This document shows, piece after piece, positions 43,247-50,768 of a stretch of 64,000 nt of DNA. The stretch covers positions 124,001 through 188,000 of the forward strand of contig NZ_JBHEBG010000003.1 in assembly GCF_046557915.1 (NCBI RefSeq). The letters run 5' to 3'. A program made the translations under genes and the position numbers. Below the pieces are notes generated by a model that was not told where the DNA came from, did no database searches, and saw only the letters and a list, made by a program, of their open reading frames with translations. Position 1 is the first letter of the stretch, and each line of letters begins with the position of its first letter. The stretch comes from JBHEBG01 sp046557915. GTDB lineage: Bacteria; Bacteroidota; Bacteroidia; Flavobacteriales; Flavobacteriaceae.

Positions 43247-44545
43247 ATGAAATTTTATCCCCTTGCGATACTGGTTTTAACGCTCGCCGTAACTTTGCCC
43301 CTTTCCGCGCAAAAATTATCGCGTACGGAGAAAAAGCTTTTAAAAACCATAGAAGATAACAACGATGATGCCCTGGCTTTTTTAGAAAAAGTGGTCAATG
43401 TAAATAGCGGTACCTTAAATATAGCAGGTGTAAAAAAAGTAGGCGCTGAATTTCAAGAAGTGTTCAACACCATAGGGTTTGCTACTACTTGGATTGAAAT
43501 GCCACCGGAAATGAACAGGGGTGGACATCTATTTGCCGAGACATCCGGAAGCAAAGGCAAAAAGCTATTGCTTATCGGTCATTTGGATACGGTTTTTGAA
43601 GAAGACAGTCCATTTCAAAAATTCGAAAGGATAAATGACAGTATTGCCCATGCTCCTGGGGGCAACGATATGAAAGGAGGCAATGTAATTGTACTTTATG
43701 CCCTTAAGGCGCTACATCAAAATGGCTTATTGAAAGATGCCCAGATAATTGCAGCTTTTACCGGAGATGAAGAGAGTACGGGAAAACCTCTGGATATCAG
43801 TAGAAAAGATTTGGTAGATGCCGCTAAAAGAAGTGATATTGCCCTTGGCTTTGAAACTTCTACAGGATTTAATTACGCAACAGTGGCCAGAAGGGGAGCT
43901 TCTGGATGGGCGTTGGATGTTACGGGCAAAAGGGCACATTCTTCCGGAATTTTTAGTGAAACTGTAGGAGCGGGTGCAATTTTTGAGATGTCGAGAATCC
44001 TCAATGCGTTCTATGAAGATGTTCGCGGAGAGGAATTCCTTACTTTCAATCCTGGAGTACTTTTAGGAGGCACTTTTATAGATCATGATAAGGCAAATAG
44101 CAAGGGAACAGCCTTTGGGAAAAGTAATGTGGTGTCGCAGTCCGCAACAGTCACTGGTGGGCTTCGGTTTATTTCCGAAGAACAAAAAGAAAGGACCCGA
44201 ACCAAAATGAAAGAAATTGTTTCCAATAATTTACCACATACTTCGGCTAACATTAGTTTTACAGACAGTTACCCGGCGATGGAACCTACCAAAGGCAACA
44301 AAGCCCTCTTAGAAGTATTGAACAGTGTAAGTTTAGATTTGGGACAGGGTGTTGTTAAAGCCTACGATCCGGGAAAACGAGGAGCTGCGGACACCTCTTT
44401 TGTAGCGGCTTATGTAGATTGTTTAGATGGTCTTGGCACCATGGGGACCGGAGCACATACCCCAGAAGAAACTGTTAATTTGGCCACATTTGAGGCATTG
44501 ACCAAAAGAACCGCAGTACTAATTTATAGACTTATTAAGGATTAA
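43247..44545 (+). CDS. M20 family peptidase (glutamate carboxypeptidase-like)
   Basis: 432 residues with a signal peptide (cleavage near LSAQ at about 21). Zinc-ligand motifs are IGHLDTVFEED, PGGNDMKGGNV and FTGDEESTG, with a dimerisation domain near 210-330 and a final ligand near GTGAHTPEE. This is the CPG2-like carboxypeptidase branch, probably periplasmic. It ends 3 bp before the epimerase gene, and a Crp/Fnr gene follows, suggesting a three-gene operon. Confidence 0.9.
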   Translation: MKFYPLAILVLTLAVTLPLSAQKLSRTEKKLLKTIEDNNDDALAFLEKVVNVNSGTLNIAGVKKVGAEFQEVFNTIGFATTWIEMPPEMNRGGHLFAETSGSKGKKLLLIGHLDTVFEEDSPFQKFERINDSIAHAPGGNDMKGGNVIVLYALKALHQNGLLKDAQIIAAFTGDEESTGKPLDISRKDLVDAAKRSDIALGFETSTGFNYATVARRGASGWALDVTGKRAHSSGIFSETVGAGAIFEMSRILNAFYEDVRGEEFLTFNPGVLLGGTFIDHDKANSKGTAFGKSNVVSQSATVTGGLRFISEEQKERTRTKMKEIVSNNLPHTSANISFTDSYPAMEPTKGNKALLEVLNSVSLDLGQGVVKAYDPGKRGAADTSFVAAYVDCLDGLGTMGTGAHTPEETVNLATFEALTKRTAVLIYRLIKD

Positions 44546-44548
44546 CAA

Positions 44549-45328
44549 ATGATAGAACTGATCAACGGTAATCAAACCGTTAACATAGACGCGGGCGAAT
44601 TGGTAGGTTTTCTGATAAACGATCACCAGCTGATACATCAGAAAGGTAGTCCCGGTTGGCGCAGTTCGGATACCGAAATGTTTCCAATTATTGGCCCTAC
44701 CAATGAAGCTGATTTTAGAGTACAGGTATCCAAAGGAGGGGCAGCCGTGCAGGACCAGCATGGGCTGTTACGGGAGTTGACCTATGAACTGGTTTCGCAG
44801 ACAAAGCAAAAGGCCGTTTTTAGTAAGAATTATGAAGCTCTTACTCGCGTAGAAAACTCCAAATATCCAGAAAAATCGACAGCCCCAAGACTTATTTGGC
44901 CATTTTCCTTCCAATTCCAAAAAACCTTCGAACTAAAAGAAGATGGCTTGCACATCACGTTCTCCGTAAATGGCGAAAAAGGGATGCCTTTTATGTTGGG
45001 TTACCATCCGGCCTTTAAATTACATACCACTACTCCCCAAATAATTTCAGATTCCAAAAAGATTGGGTTGGACCAAATTTTGGAAGTCGGTAGTAGAGCA
45101 CTAGAGGTACCTCATTGTGAACATTTAATTTTAGAAGACACCTACTCTTTGGAGATAAGGACCGAAGAATTTGGAAGTTTTATGCTCTGGACAGAAGTAC
45201 CCAACATGGTATGCATAGAGCCAATCACCTTCTATCCCTATGCCGTATCACAAGGAATGTTGCACGAAGGGTTTCAATATTTAGATAATGGCGCAAAGGA
45301 ATTTAAAGTCGTAATTTCCGTTAAATAG
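44549..45328 (+). CDS. Aldose 1-epimerase family protein
   Basis: 259 residues of the galactose mutarotase-like fold. Visible marks are FPIIGPTNEADF, DQHGLLREL, GMPFMLGYHPAFKL (catalytic His region) and VCIEPITFYPYA near 215. This compact group is the YeaD/GalM-like branch often annotated as aldose 1-epimerase. It interconverts anomers of hexoses or hexose phosphates in the cytoplasm. It is in a tight run with the M20 peptidase (3 bp) and Crp/Fnr genes (13 bp). Confidence 0.88.
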   Translation: MIELINGNQTVNIDAGELVGFLINDHQLIHQKGSPGWRSSDTEMFPIIGPTNEADFRVQVSKGGAAVQDQHGLLRELTYELVSQTKQKAVFSKNYEALTRVENSKYPEKSTAPRLIWPFSFQFQKTFELKEDGLHITFSVNGEKGMPFMLGYHPAFKLHTTTPQIISDSKKIGLDQILEVGSRALEVPHCEHLILEDTYSLEIRTEEFGSFMLWTEVPNMVCIEPITFYPYAVSQGMLHEGFQYLDNGAKEFKVVISVK

Positions 45329-45341
45329 AACTATACAGCCA

Positions 45342-45974
45342 ATGAACGTATCCCTGGAAGATAGCTATGGTTATTTATTTGAACCGGAATTGCTTCGAGA
45401 AATTGAAGCGGTCGGCAAATTCAAAAAAGTATTGCAAGGGGTTGTATTAATGGATATTGGCGAAACTATTAGCGCAATGCCGTTATTGTTGAACGGAGCC
45501 ATAAAAATTCTTAGGGAAGACGATCAAGGCGATGAACTATTGTTGTATTTCATTGAGAAAGGGGATAGCTGTGCAATGACCTTTTCCTGCTGTCTTGGTA
45601 AAAGAAAAAGCGAAATTAGGGCAGTAGCCGAGACAGATACCGAACTTTTAATGATTCCGATAGGGCAGATGGAAGTTTGGATGGCAAAATACAAAAGTTG
45701 GCAACACTTTATTTTGGATAGCTATCATACCCGCATGATGGAATTGTTGGAAACCGTTGATACCCTTGCTTTTCTTAGAATGGATGAACGTCTTCTGAAA
45801 CATTTACAAGATAGGGCCAAGGTAACCCACGATGATGAGATACACATTACCCATCAAGATATAGCATATGACCTTCATACCTCTAGAGTTGTGGTTTCCC
45901 GACTTTTAAAGAAACTGGAGCGCGATGGAAAAATAACCATGCAGCGAAACAAAATTCGAGTTTTAGATCTATAA
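45342..45974 (+). CDS. Crp/Fnr family regulator with Cys-rich sensor
   Basis: 210 residues. The N-terminal cNMP-like beta-roll spans about 25-125, a dimer helix about 125-150, and a C-terminal winged helix about 160-210 (HITHQDIAYDLHTSRVVVSRLLKKLERDG). The sensor carries GDSCAMTFSCCLG with Cys77, Cys83 and Cys84, not the four-Cys Fnr cluster and not the cAMP-binding residues of Crp. Related flavobacterial proteins with this Cys motif lie near rhodanese and sulfide-oxidation genes (from memory). Here the next two genes are SulP and a persulfide-dioxygenase-like protein, both with matching upstream sites. Thiol or sulfide sensing is inferred. Confidence 0.9.
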   Translation: MNVSLEDSYGYLFEPELLREIEAVGKFKKVLQGVVLMDIGETISAMPLLLNGAIKILREDDQGDELLLYFIEKGDSCAMTFSCCLGKRKSEIRAVAETDTELLMIPIGQMEVWMAKYKSWQHFILDSYHTRMMELLETVDTLAFLRMDERLLKHLQDRAKVTHDDEIHITHQDIAYDLHTSRVVVSRLLKKLERDGKITMQRNKIRVLDL

Positions 45975-46052
45975 GGATTGGCCTTAGCGTTTTGATATAA
46001 AAATATATACCCCACAGCAAGCTGGTTGTAAGACCCATATATTAATGGTAGA

Positions 46053-46070
46053 CCGTAACCAGTGTAACAT
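46053..46070 (+). promoter_or_regulatory. Crp/Fnr-type site upstream of SulP gene
   Basis: The right half GTAACAT (46064-46070) is perfect; the left half CCGTAAC (46053-46059) matches ATGTTAC at 4 of 7 positions; the spacer is 4 bp. The centre, 46061.5, is 29.5 bp before the TA of the -7 box at 46091, exactly as at the persulfide-dioxygenase-like gene. Confidence 0.6.
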
Positions 46071-46090
46071 TAAGTTTTCGGATTTAATGG

Positions 46091-46098
46091 TACATTTG
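46091..46098 (+). promoter_or_regulatory. -7 promoter box of SulP gene
   Basis: TACATTTG is an exact TAnnTTTG ending 4 bp before the ATG at 46103. An in-frame TGA at 46097-46099 excludes any upstream start, so the mRNA is expected to be leaderless or nearly so. Confidence 0.65.
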
Positions 46099-46102
46099 AT
46101 GC

Positions 46103-47830
46103 ATGCAACGGTTTTTTCCATTTCTGGGTTGGCTCCCCCAATATAAAAAGTGCTATTTTCCCAGAGATTTAGTGGCAGGTCTAACAGTTGGGATTGTGCT
46201 GATTCCACAAGGAATGGCCTATGCCATGATTGCCGGACTCCCACCAGTTTATGGCTTGTATGCTTCCTTGTTCCCAATAATCATATATGCATTTTTGGGG
46301 ACTTCCCGCCAATTGGCCATTGGACCTGTAGCCATGGACTCGCTCCTTGTTGCCGCCGGCCTAGGGGCACTTTCAATAGTTGGTTTGGAAAACTATATAG
46401 CCATGGCCATATTACTATCTTTTATGGTGGGGCTAATACAACTTTTCTTAGGACTTTTTCGGATGGGGTTTTTGGTAAATTTTCTATCCAAACCAGTGAT
46501 TAGCGGGTTTACCTCCGCTGCCGCTCTCATCATTATATTTAGTCAGTTAAAACACCTTTTGGGGGCCGATATTGAGCGGAGCAATCGTTTTCATCAATTG
46601 ATTTCCAATGCTTTCGAAAAGATTTCGGAAACCAACCCTTATGATTTTGCCATTGGGATAACAGGTATAATCCTGATTGTTGTACTAAAAAAATGGAGCA
46701 AGCGTATTCCCGGTATACTATTGGTGGTAGTTTTGGGGATTCTTGCAGTTTATTATCTAGGATTGGAGAGGTTTGGTGTGGCGTTGGCAGGGAACATTCC
46801 CAAGGGATTACCCTCTTTTGTATTGCCTGAGTTTGGATGGGATCCGTTTCGGGATATGTGGCCAATTGCGCTGACCTTGGCCCTTATCGGTTATTTGGAG
46901 GCAATTTCCATAGGAAAGGCCATTGAAGAAAAAAACGCAGAGGATACCATAGACGCCAATCAGGAATTGGTGGCGTTGGGCACCTCAAATATGATAGGTT
47001 CTTTTTTTCAATCTTATCCTGTTACCGCCAGTTTTTCGCGTTCTGCGATAAACAATGACTCCGGAGCTAAAACTACCATAGCTTCCCTTCTTAGTGTGGC
47101 CATGGTAGTGGTTACACTCTTATTTCTTACACCGCTGTTTTATTACTTGCCAAATGCCGTTTTGGCCTCAATAATTATGGTTTCGGTTTTTGGATTGATA
47201 GACGTTACATATCCTAAAAGCCTTTGGAAACACAGGAAGGACGAGTTTTTGGTTTTGATGTTCACTTTTTTGGCAACATTGTTCATCGGAATAAAGGAAG
47301 GTATTCTAATTGGAGTGTTGTTTTCCCTTTTGCTTATGGTTTACAGAACTTCCAATCCTCATTTTGCAATTTTGGGAAGGATTAAAAATTCGGACTATTA
47401 CAAAAATGTCAATCGCTTTAGTGATGAGGTCGTTGTTCGTGAAGATTTATTGCTTATCCGTTTTGACGCACAACTGTATTTTGGCAATGCCACTTATTTT
47501 AAAACACAGCTTTTTAAGCATATAGATGCCAAGGGTCCCAATTTAAAAGGAGTTATTTTAAATGCCGAAGCCATAAATTATGTGGATAGTACCGCTGCCA
47601 AGATGTTGCTAAAGGTTATTGATGAACTACATAATAGAGGTTTGCGATTTTTTATCGCTGGTGCTATTGGCCCTACTCGCGATATAATTTTTAGAAGCGG
47701 TATCATCGATATACTAAAAAAGGAACATCTTTTTGTAAAAACTATGGAAGCCGTGGCCTATTTTGATGATCCTAGCTCGGTATCCAATATGCACGGGAAG
47801 GTAGCGTATCAGAATCAAAACCTTATGTGA
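46103..47830 (+). CDS. SulP family anion transporter with STAS domain
   Basis: 575 residues. The SulP entry motif is DLVAGLTVGIVLIPQGMAYAMIAGLPPVYGLYAS, followed by about ten to twelve TM segments up to residue 410 and ETNPYDFAIG, NMIGSFFQSYPVTASFSRSAIN as the transport core. A cytoplasmic STAS domain occupies about 440-560 (NYVDSTAAKMLLK). SulP proteins carry sulfate, bicarbonate or other anions. Position beside sulfur genes favours sulfate or a related anion (inference). The ATG at 46103 is fixed by a TGA just upstream. Confidence 0.93.
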   Translation: MQRFFPFLGWLPQYKKCYFPRDLVAGLTVGIVLIPQGMAYAMIAGLPPVYGLYASLFPIIIYAFLGTSRQLAIGPVAMDSLLVAAGLGALSIVGLENYIAMAILLSFMVGLIQLFLGLFRMGFLVNFLSKPVISGFTSAAALIIIFSQLKHLLGADIERSNRFHQLISNAFEKISETNPYDFAIGITGIILIVVLKKWSKRIPGILLVVVLGILAVYYLGLERFGVALAGNIPKGLPSFVLPEFGWDPFRDMWPIALTLALIGYLEAISIGKAIEEKNAEDTIDANQELVALGTSNMIGSFFQSYPVTASFSRSAINNDSGAKTTIASLLSVAMVVVTLLFLTPLFYYLPNAVLASIIMVSVFGLIDVTYPKSLWKHRKDEFLVLMFTFLATLFIGIKEGILIGVLFSLLLMVYRTSNPHFAILGRIKNSDYYKNVNRFSDEVVVREDLLLIRFDAQLYFGNATYFKTQLFKHIDAKGPNLKGVILNAEAINYVDSTAAKMLLKVIDELHNRGLRFFIAGAIGPTRDIIFRSGIIDILKKEHLFVKTMEAVAYFDDPSSVSNMHGKVAYQNQNLM

Positions 47831-47842
47831 CCAAAGTAACAT
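47825..47842 (+). promoter_or_regulatory. Crp/Fnr-type operator of the persulfide-dioxygenase-like gene
   Basis: ATGTGAC at 47825-47831, 4-bp spacer CAAA, GTAACAT at 47836-47842: an inverted repeat with one mismatch. The centre, 47833.5, is 29.5 bp before the -7 box. With a start near 47875 it would be at -41.5, the class II activation position. It overlaps the SulP stop codon. Confidence 0.7.
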
Positions 47843-47862
47843 GGCATTAATTATGGAAGCCT

Positions 47863-47870
47863 TATTTTTG
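47863..47870 (+). promoter_or_regulatory. -7 promoter box of the persulfide-dioxygenase-like gene
   Basis: TATTTTTG fits TAnnTTTG exactly. A start near 47875 gives a leader of about 64 nt to the ATG at 47939. Confidence 0.65.
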
Positions 47871-47938
47871 TTTTAAAGTTTTACCGATATCAACAAGGAG
47901 ATAACAATATTTAAGGCACAAAGTAAAAGTTTATTATC

Positions 47939-49351
47939 ATGAATATAGAGCAAATTTATACGGGTTGTTTGGCCCAGGGAGCCTATTATATAGAAAGCAA
48001 GGGGGAAGTTGCAATTATTGATCCCCTTAGGGAAGTTGAGCCTTACCTAAAAAGGGTCCGGGAAGACAATGCCAAGATTAAGTATATTTTTGAAACCCAT
48101 TTTCATGCGGATTTTGTCAGCGGCCATGTTACCTTATCAAAGGAAACCGGTGCGCCCATTGTGTTTGGTCCTAATGCAAACCCAAGCTTTGAGGCTACCA
48201 TTGCAGAGGACGGACAGGAGTTTGCACTGGGGGAAATTACCATAAAAGCGTTGCACACCCCCGGGCATACCATGGAAAGTACTACCTATTTGTTAAGGGA
48301 TGCCAGTGGAAAGGATTATGCCATTTTTTCTGGGGATACTTTGTTTTTGGGTGATGTGGGAAGGCCCGATCTTGCCCAAAAGGCAGCCGATATGACCCAA
48401 GAAGATTTAGCAGGAATACTTTTCAACAGCCTTAGGGAAAAGATAATGCCTCTTGCGGACGAGGTTATTGTGTATCCGGCCCACGGAGCAGGATCGGCCT
48501 GTGGAAAAAACATGATGAAGGAAACTGTGGATACCTTGGGCAACCAAAAGAAAATGAACTACGCCTTGCGGGCAGATATGACCCGGGAAGAGTTTGTAAA
48601 AGAAGTTACCGAGGGCCTTTTACCCCCACCCAAATATTTCCCGTTAAACGTAAAACTAAATAAGGAAGGTTACGAGGATATCGCGGATGTATTGGATCGG
48701 GGAACAAGAGCGCTTACGCCAGATGCATTTGAGACAGCTGCCAATGAAACCGGTGCGGTGGTGCTGGATGTAAGGCATCAGAACGATTTTGTGGAAGGAC
48801 ATATTCCCAGGGCAATATTTATAGGTCTCGAAGGAGGTTTTGCTCCGTGGGTAGGTGCGCTCATCGCAGATGTTAAGCAGCCCATACTTTTGGTTACACC
48901 CAAAGGCAGGGAAGAAGAAACGGTAACCCGATTATCTAGAGTAGGTTTTGACGGTACACTGGGTTACTTGGAAGGCGGGTTTGAAGCTTGGAAAAAAGCT
49001 GGAAAAGAATGGGATACGGTAACCTCAATACATGCCGAAGAGGCAAAACAAGGACTAAATGCAAAAAAGCGAGCTGTTTTTGATGTACGGAAAGATGCGG
49101 AATATAGTGCAGAGCACATAGCGGATGCCATTAATACTCCCTTGGACTTTCTAAACGATCATATGGCAGAATTTCCTAAGGACGATACTTTTTATGTGCA
49201 TTGTGCCGGTGGATACCGTTCCGTTATTGCAGCTTCAATACTAAAAAGCAGAGGTATTCACAACCTAATAGATGTTAAGGGTGGGTTTGGAGCCATGAAA
49301 GAAGCCGGGATGGAAGTTACCGATTATGTTTGTCCTACCACTTTAAAGTAG
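47939..49351 (+). CDS. MBL-fold persulfide dioxygenase-like protein with two rhodanese domains
   Basis: 470 residues. The N-terminal metallo-beta-lactamase domain (1-about 235) has His54 and His56 (THFHADF), His110 (PGHT) and Asp133 (SGDT), the 2-His-plus-Asp set of ETHE1/CstB-type mononuclear iron persulfide dioxygenases. The usual DH pair is D58-F59, so a second metal is unlikely. Rhodanese domain 1 (about 255-355) lacks the catalytic Cys (ILLVTPKG, Thr320). Domain 2 (about 370-465) has it in YVHCAGGYRS (Cys422). The predicted role is oxidation and transfer of sulfane sulfur in the cytoplasm. A Crp/Fnr-type operator precedes the gene. Confidence 0.9.
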   Translation: MNIEQIYTGCLAQGAYYIESKGEVAIIDPLREVEPYLKRVREDNAKIKYIFETHFHADFVSGHVTLSKETGAPIVFGPNANPSFEATIAEDGQEFALGEITIKALHTPGHTMESTTYLLRDASGKDYAIFSGDTLFLGDVGRPDLAQKAADMTQEDLAGILFNSLREKIMPLADEVIVYPAHGAGSACGKNMMKETVDTLGNQKKMNYALRADMTREEFVKEVTEGLLPPPKYFPLNVKLNKEGYEDIADVLDRGTRALTPDAFETAANETGAVVLDVRHQNDFVEGHIPRAIFIGLEGGFAPWVGALIADVKQPILLVTPKGREEETVTRLSRVGFDGTLGYLEGGFEAWKKAGKEWDTVTSIHAEEAKQGLNAKKRAVFDVRKDAEYSAEHIADAINTPLDFLNDHMAEFPKDDTFYVHCAGGYRSVIAASILKSRGIHNLIDVKGGFGAMKEAGMEVTDYVCPTTLK

Positions 49352-49371
49352 CCAAGGTAACACTGTTTCGT

Positions 49372-50760
49372 TTAGGAAGGCACTTCATCGTAGTCTTTAA
49401 GAATATGTATCTTATCCGGATTTCTGTGCATATAGGATTGTACTATACGTTGGGTTTCCAGGGTATTTTTTTTGGGGTCGATATGAGCTTTTAAGTCCGC
49501 CAGCGAGGAGATATTGGCTTCCTTGTCAATAAATCCATACCCCGCATATAAGGTGTCCTTTATAAAAACAATGGCATCTTCATCTGCAGATCTTCCCTTT
49601 TCCCTAATAATGAAATCTTCATTTTGTGCGCCTATTTCCTTTACGGCCGTCCTTACTTTTTTGTTATAGTCTTCTATCTCTTCTTTTCCCCTACAGATAC
49701 CTCCACAACTTGTAATACTATAATGGGAGCAGCTAGAAACGTTTTCCTGTAGATGGCAATATTTGGGGCAAAGTTCGTAAGTGGCACAAAGTTTTTCCAA
49801 ATATGTTCTGCAATCTGTTTGATTATAAAAAATAGACAGGGAATCGGGGCACATTTTTAACTTGTTATAGGCCAAATGCAAGATTCCGTTCCGATCCTCA
49901 TAACTAAAAATACCATACTGCTGTACAGTTCTTTTTTGTGCTTGGTTATATAGTGGGTAATGATGTTTTATTGCAGCGGATTCCATTAAAAGGGCCACCA
50001 ACTCACTTCCCGATAGTTCAAAATCGATGTTGGCGGTCTCACTGCACATGCGGATTTCTTTGTTTGCTTTATCATAAAAATGACTTAACACCCTTTTTTT
50101 GATGTTTTTGGCCTTTCCTATGTAAATAATCTTGCCTTTACTATTCTTAAAATAATAAATGCCAGGAGCCATGGGCAGTTGCTCGTAGATTGCTTTTGGC
50201 AGGGCTGGGGGTAAGGTAGCTTCCTGAGAGCGGGCGTTTAAAAAAGTCTTGAAAACCACATCTGCACCCTGTACCCTAAGTAATTTTTGGAACAAAAGGA
50301 CCGTGGCATGCGCATCACCCCTAGCCCTATGTCTGTCCGTCAACGGAATATCCAATGTAGCACATAATTTTCCCAAACTGTATGAGTGATATCCTGGAAA
50401 CAGTCTTCGAGATAAACGTACCGTACAGAGTTTCTTCCGAATAAAATCGAGCCCCAATAACTTTAATTCGTTCTTTATTACATTGTAATCAAAGTTTACA
50501 CTATGCGCCACGAAGATGGTGTCTTGTGTAAACTCCAAAATTTTTGGAGCTATTTCTTCAATTTTAGGGGCATGCCGCACTAATTGGTCGTCTATTCCCG
50601 TCAACCCTGTAATAAAATGGGGAATCTCGCACTCGGGGTTTACCAAACTGGTGAATTCGTCCACAATGTCATAGCCATCGTATTTAAAAATGGATATCTC
50701 GGTAATTTTATTGCCTTTGATACCATTTCCGGTGGTTTCTATGTCTACAATGGTGTACAT
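49372..50760 (-). CDS. DEDDh exonuclease fused to GIY-YIG (UvrC-like) nuclease
   Basis: 462 residues. The N-terminal DnaQ-like 3'-5' exonuclease (about 1-165) has VDIETTG, FVAHSVNFDYNVI and HRARGDAHAT. A GIY-YIG domain (about 200-280) follows with MAPGIYYFKNSKGKIIYIGKAKNIKKR, then a C-terminal UvrC-related region with several Cys (CATYELCPKYCHL, CGGICRGKEE). This DnaQ-UvrC architecture is known in bacteria and is thought to act in DNA repair; its exact substrate is uncertain. The Cys set may bind a metal. It starts 8 bp after the YdeP-type gene. Confidence 0.9.
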   Translation of the reverse strand: MYTIVDIETTGNGIKGNKITEISIFKYDGYDIVDEFTSLVNPECEIPHFITGLTGIDDQLVRHAPKIEEIAPKILEFTQDTIFVAHSVNFDYNVIKNELKLLGLDFIRKKLCTVRLSRRLFPGYHSYSLGKLCATLDIPLTDRHRARGDAHATVLLFQKLLRVQGADVVFKTFLNARSQEATLPPALPKAIYEQLPMAPGIYYFKNSKGKIIYIGKAKNIKKRVLSHFYDKANKEIRMCSETANIDFELSGSELVALLMESAAIKHHYPLYNQAQKRTVQQYGIFSYEDRNGILHLAYNKLKMCPDSLSIFYNQTDCRTYLEKLCATYELCPKYCHLQENVSSCSHYSITSCGGICRGKEEIEDYNKKVRTAVKEIGAQNEDFIIREKGRSADEDAIVFIKDTLYAGYGFIDKEANISSLADLKAHIDPKKNTLETQRIVQSYMHRNPDKIHILKDYDEVPS

Positions 50761-50768
50761 CCGTTATC

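Noticed and set aside
46150..46503. Long open frame in another phase inside the SulP gene
   Set aside because: It lies wholly within a well-supported transporter gene and has no recognisable motif.
49348..49364. A third Crp/Fnr-like string (GTAGC-N4-GTAACAC)
   Set aside because: It lies at the 3' end of the persulfide-dioxygenase-like gene between convergent genes, has a poor left half and no -7 box at the right distance.
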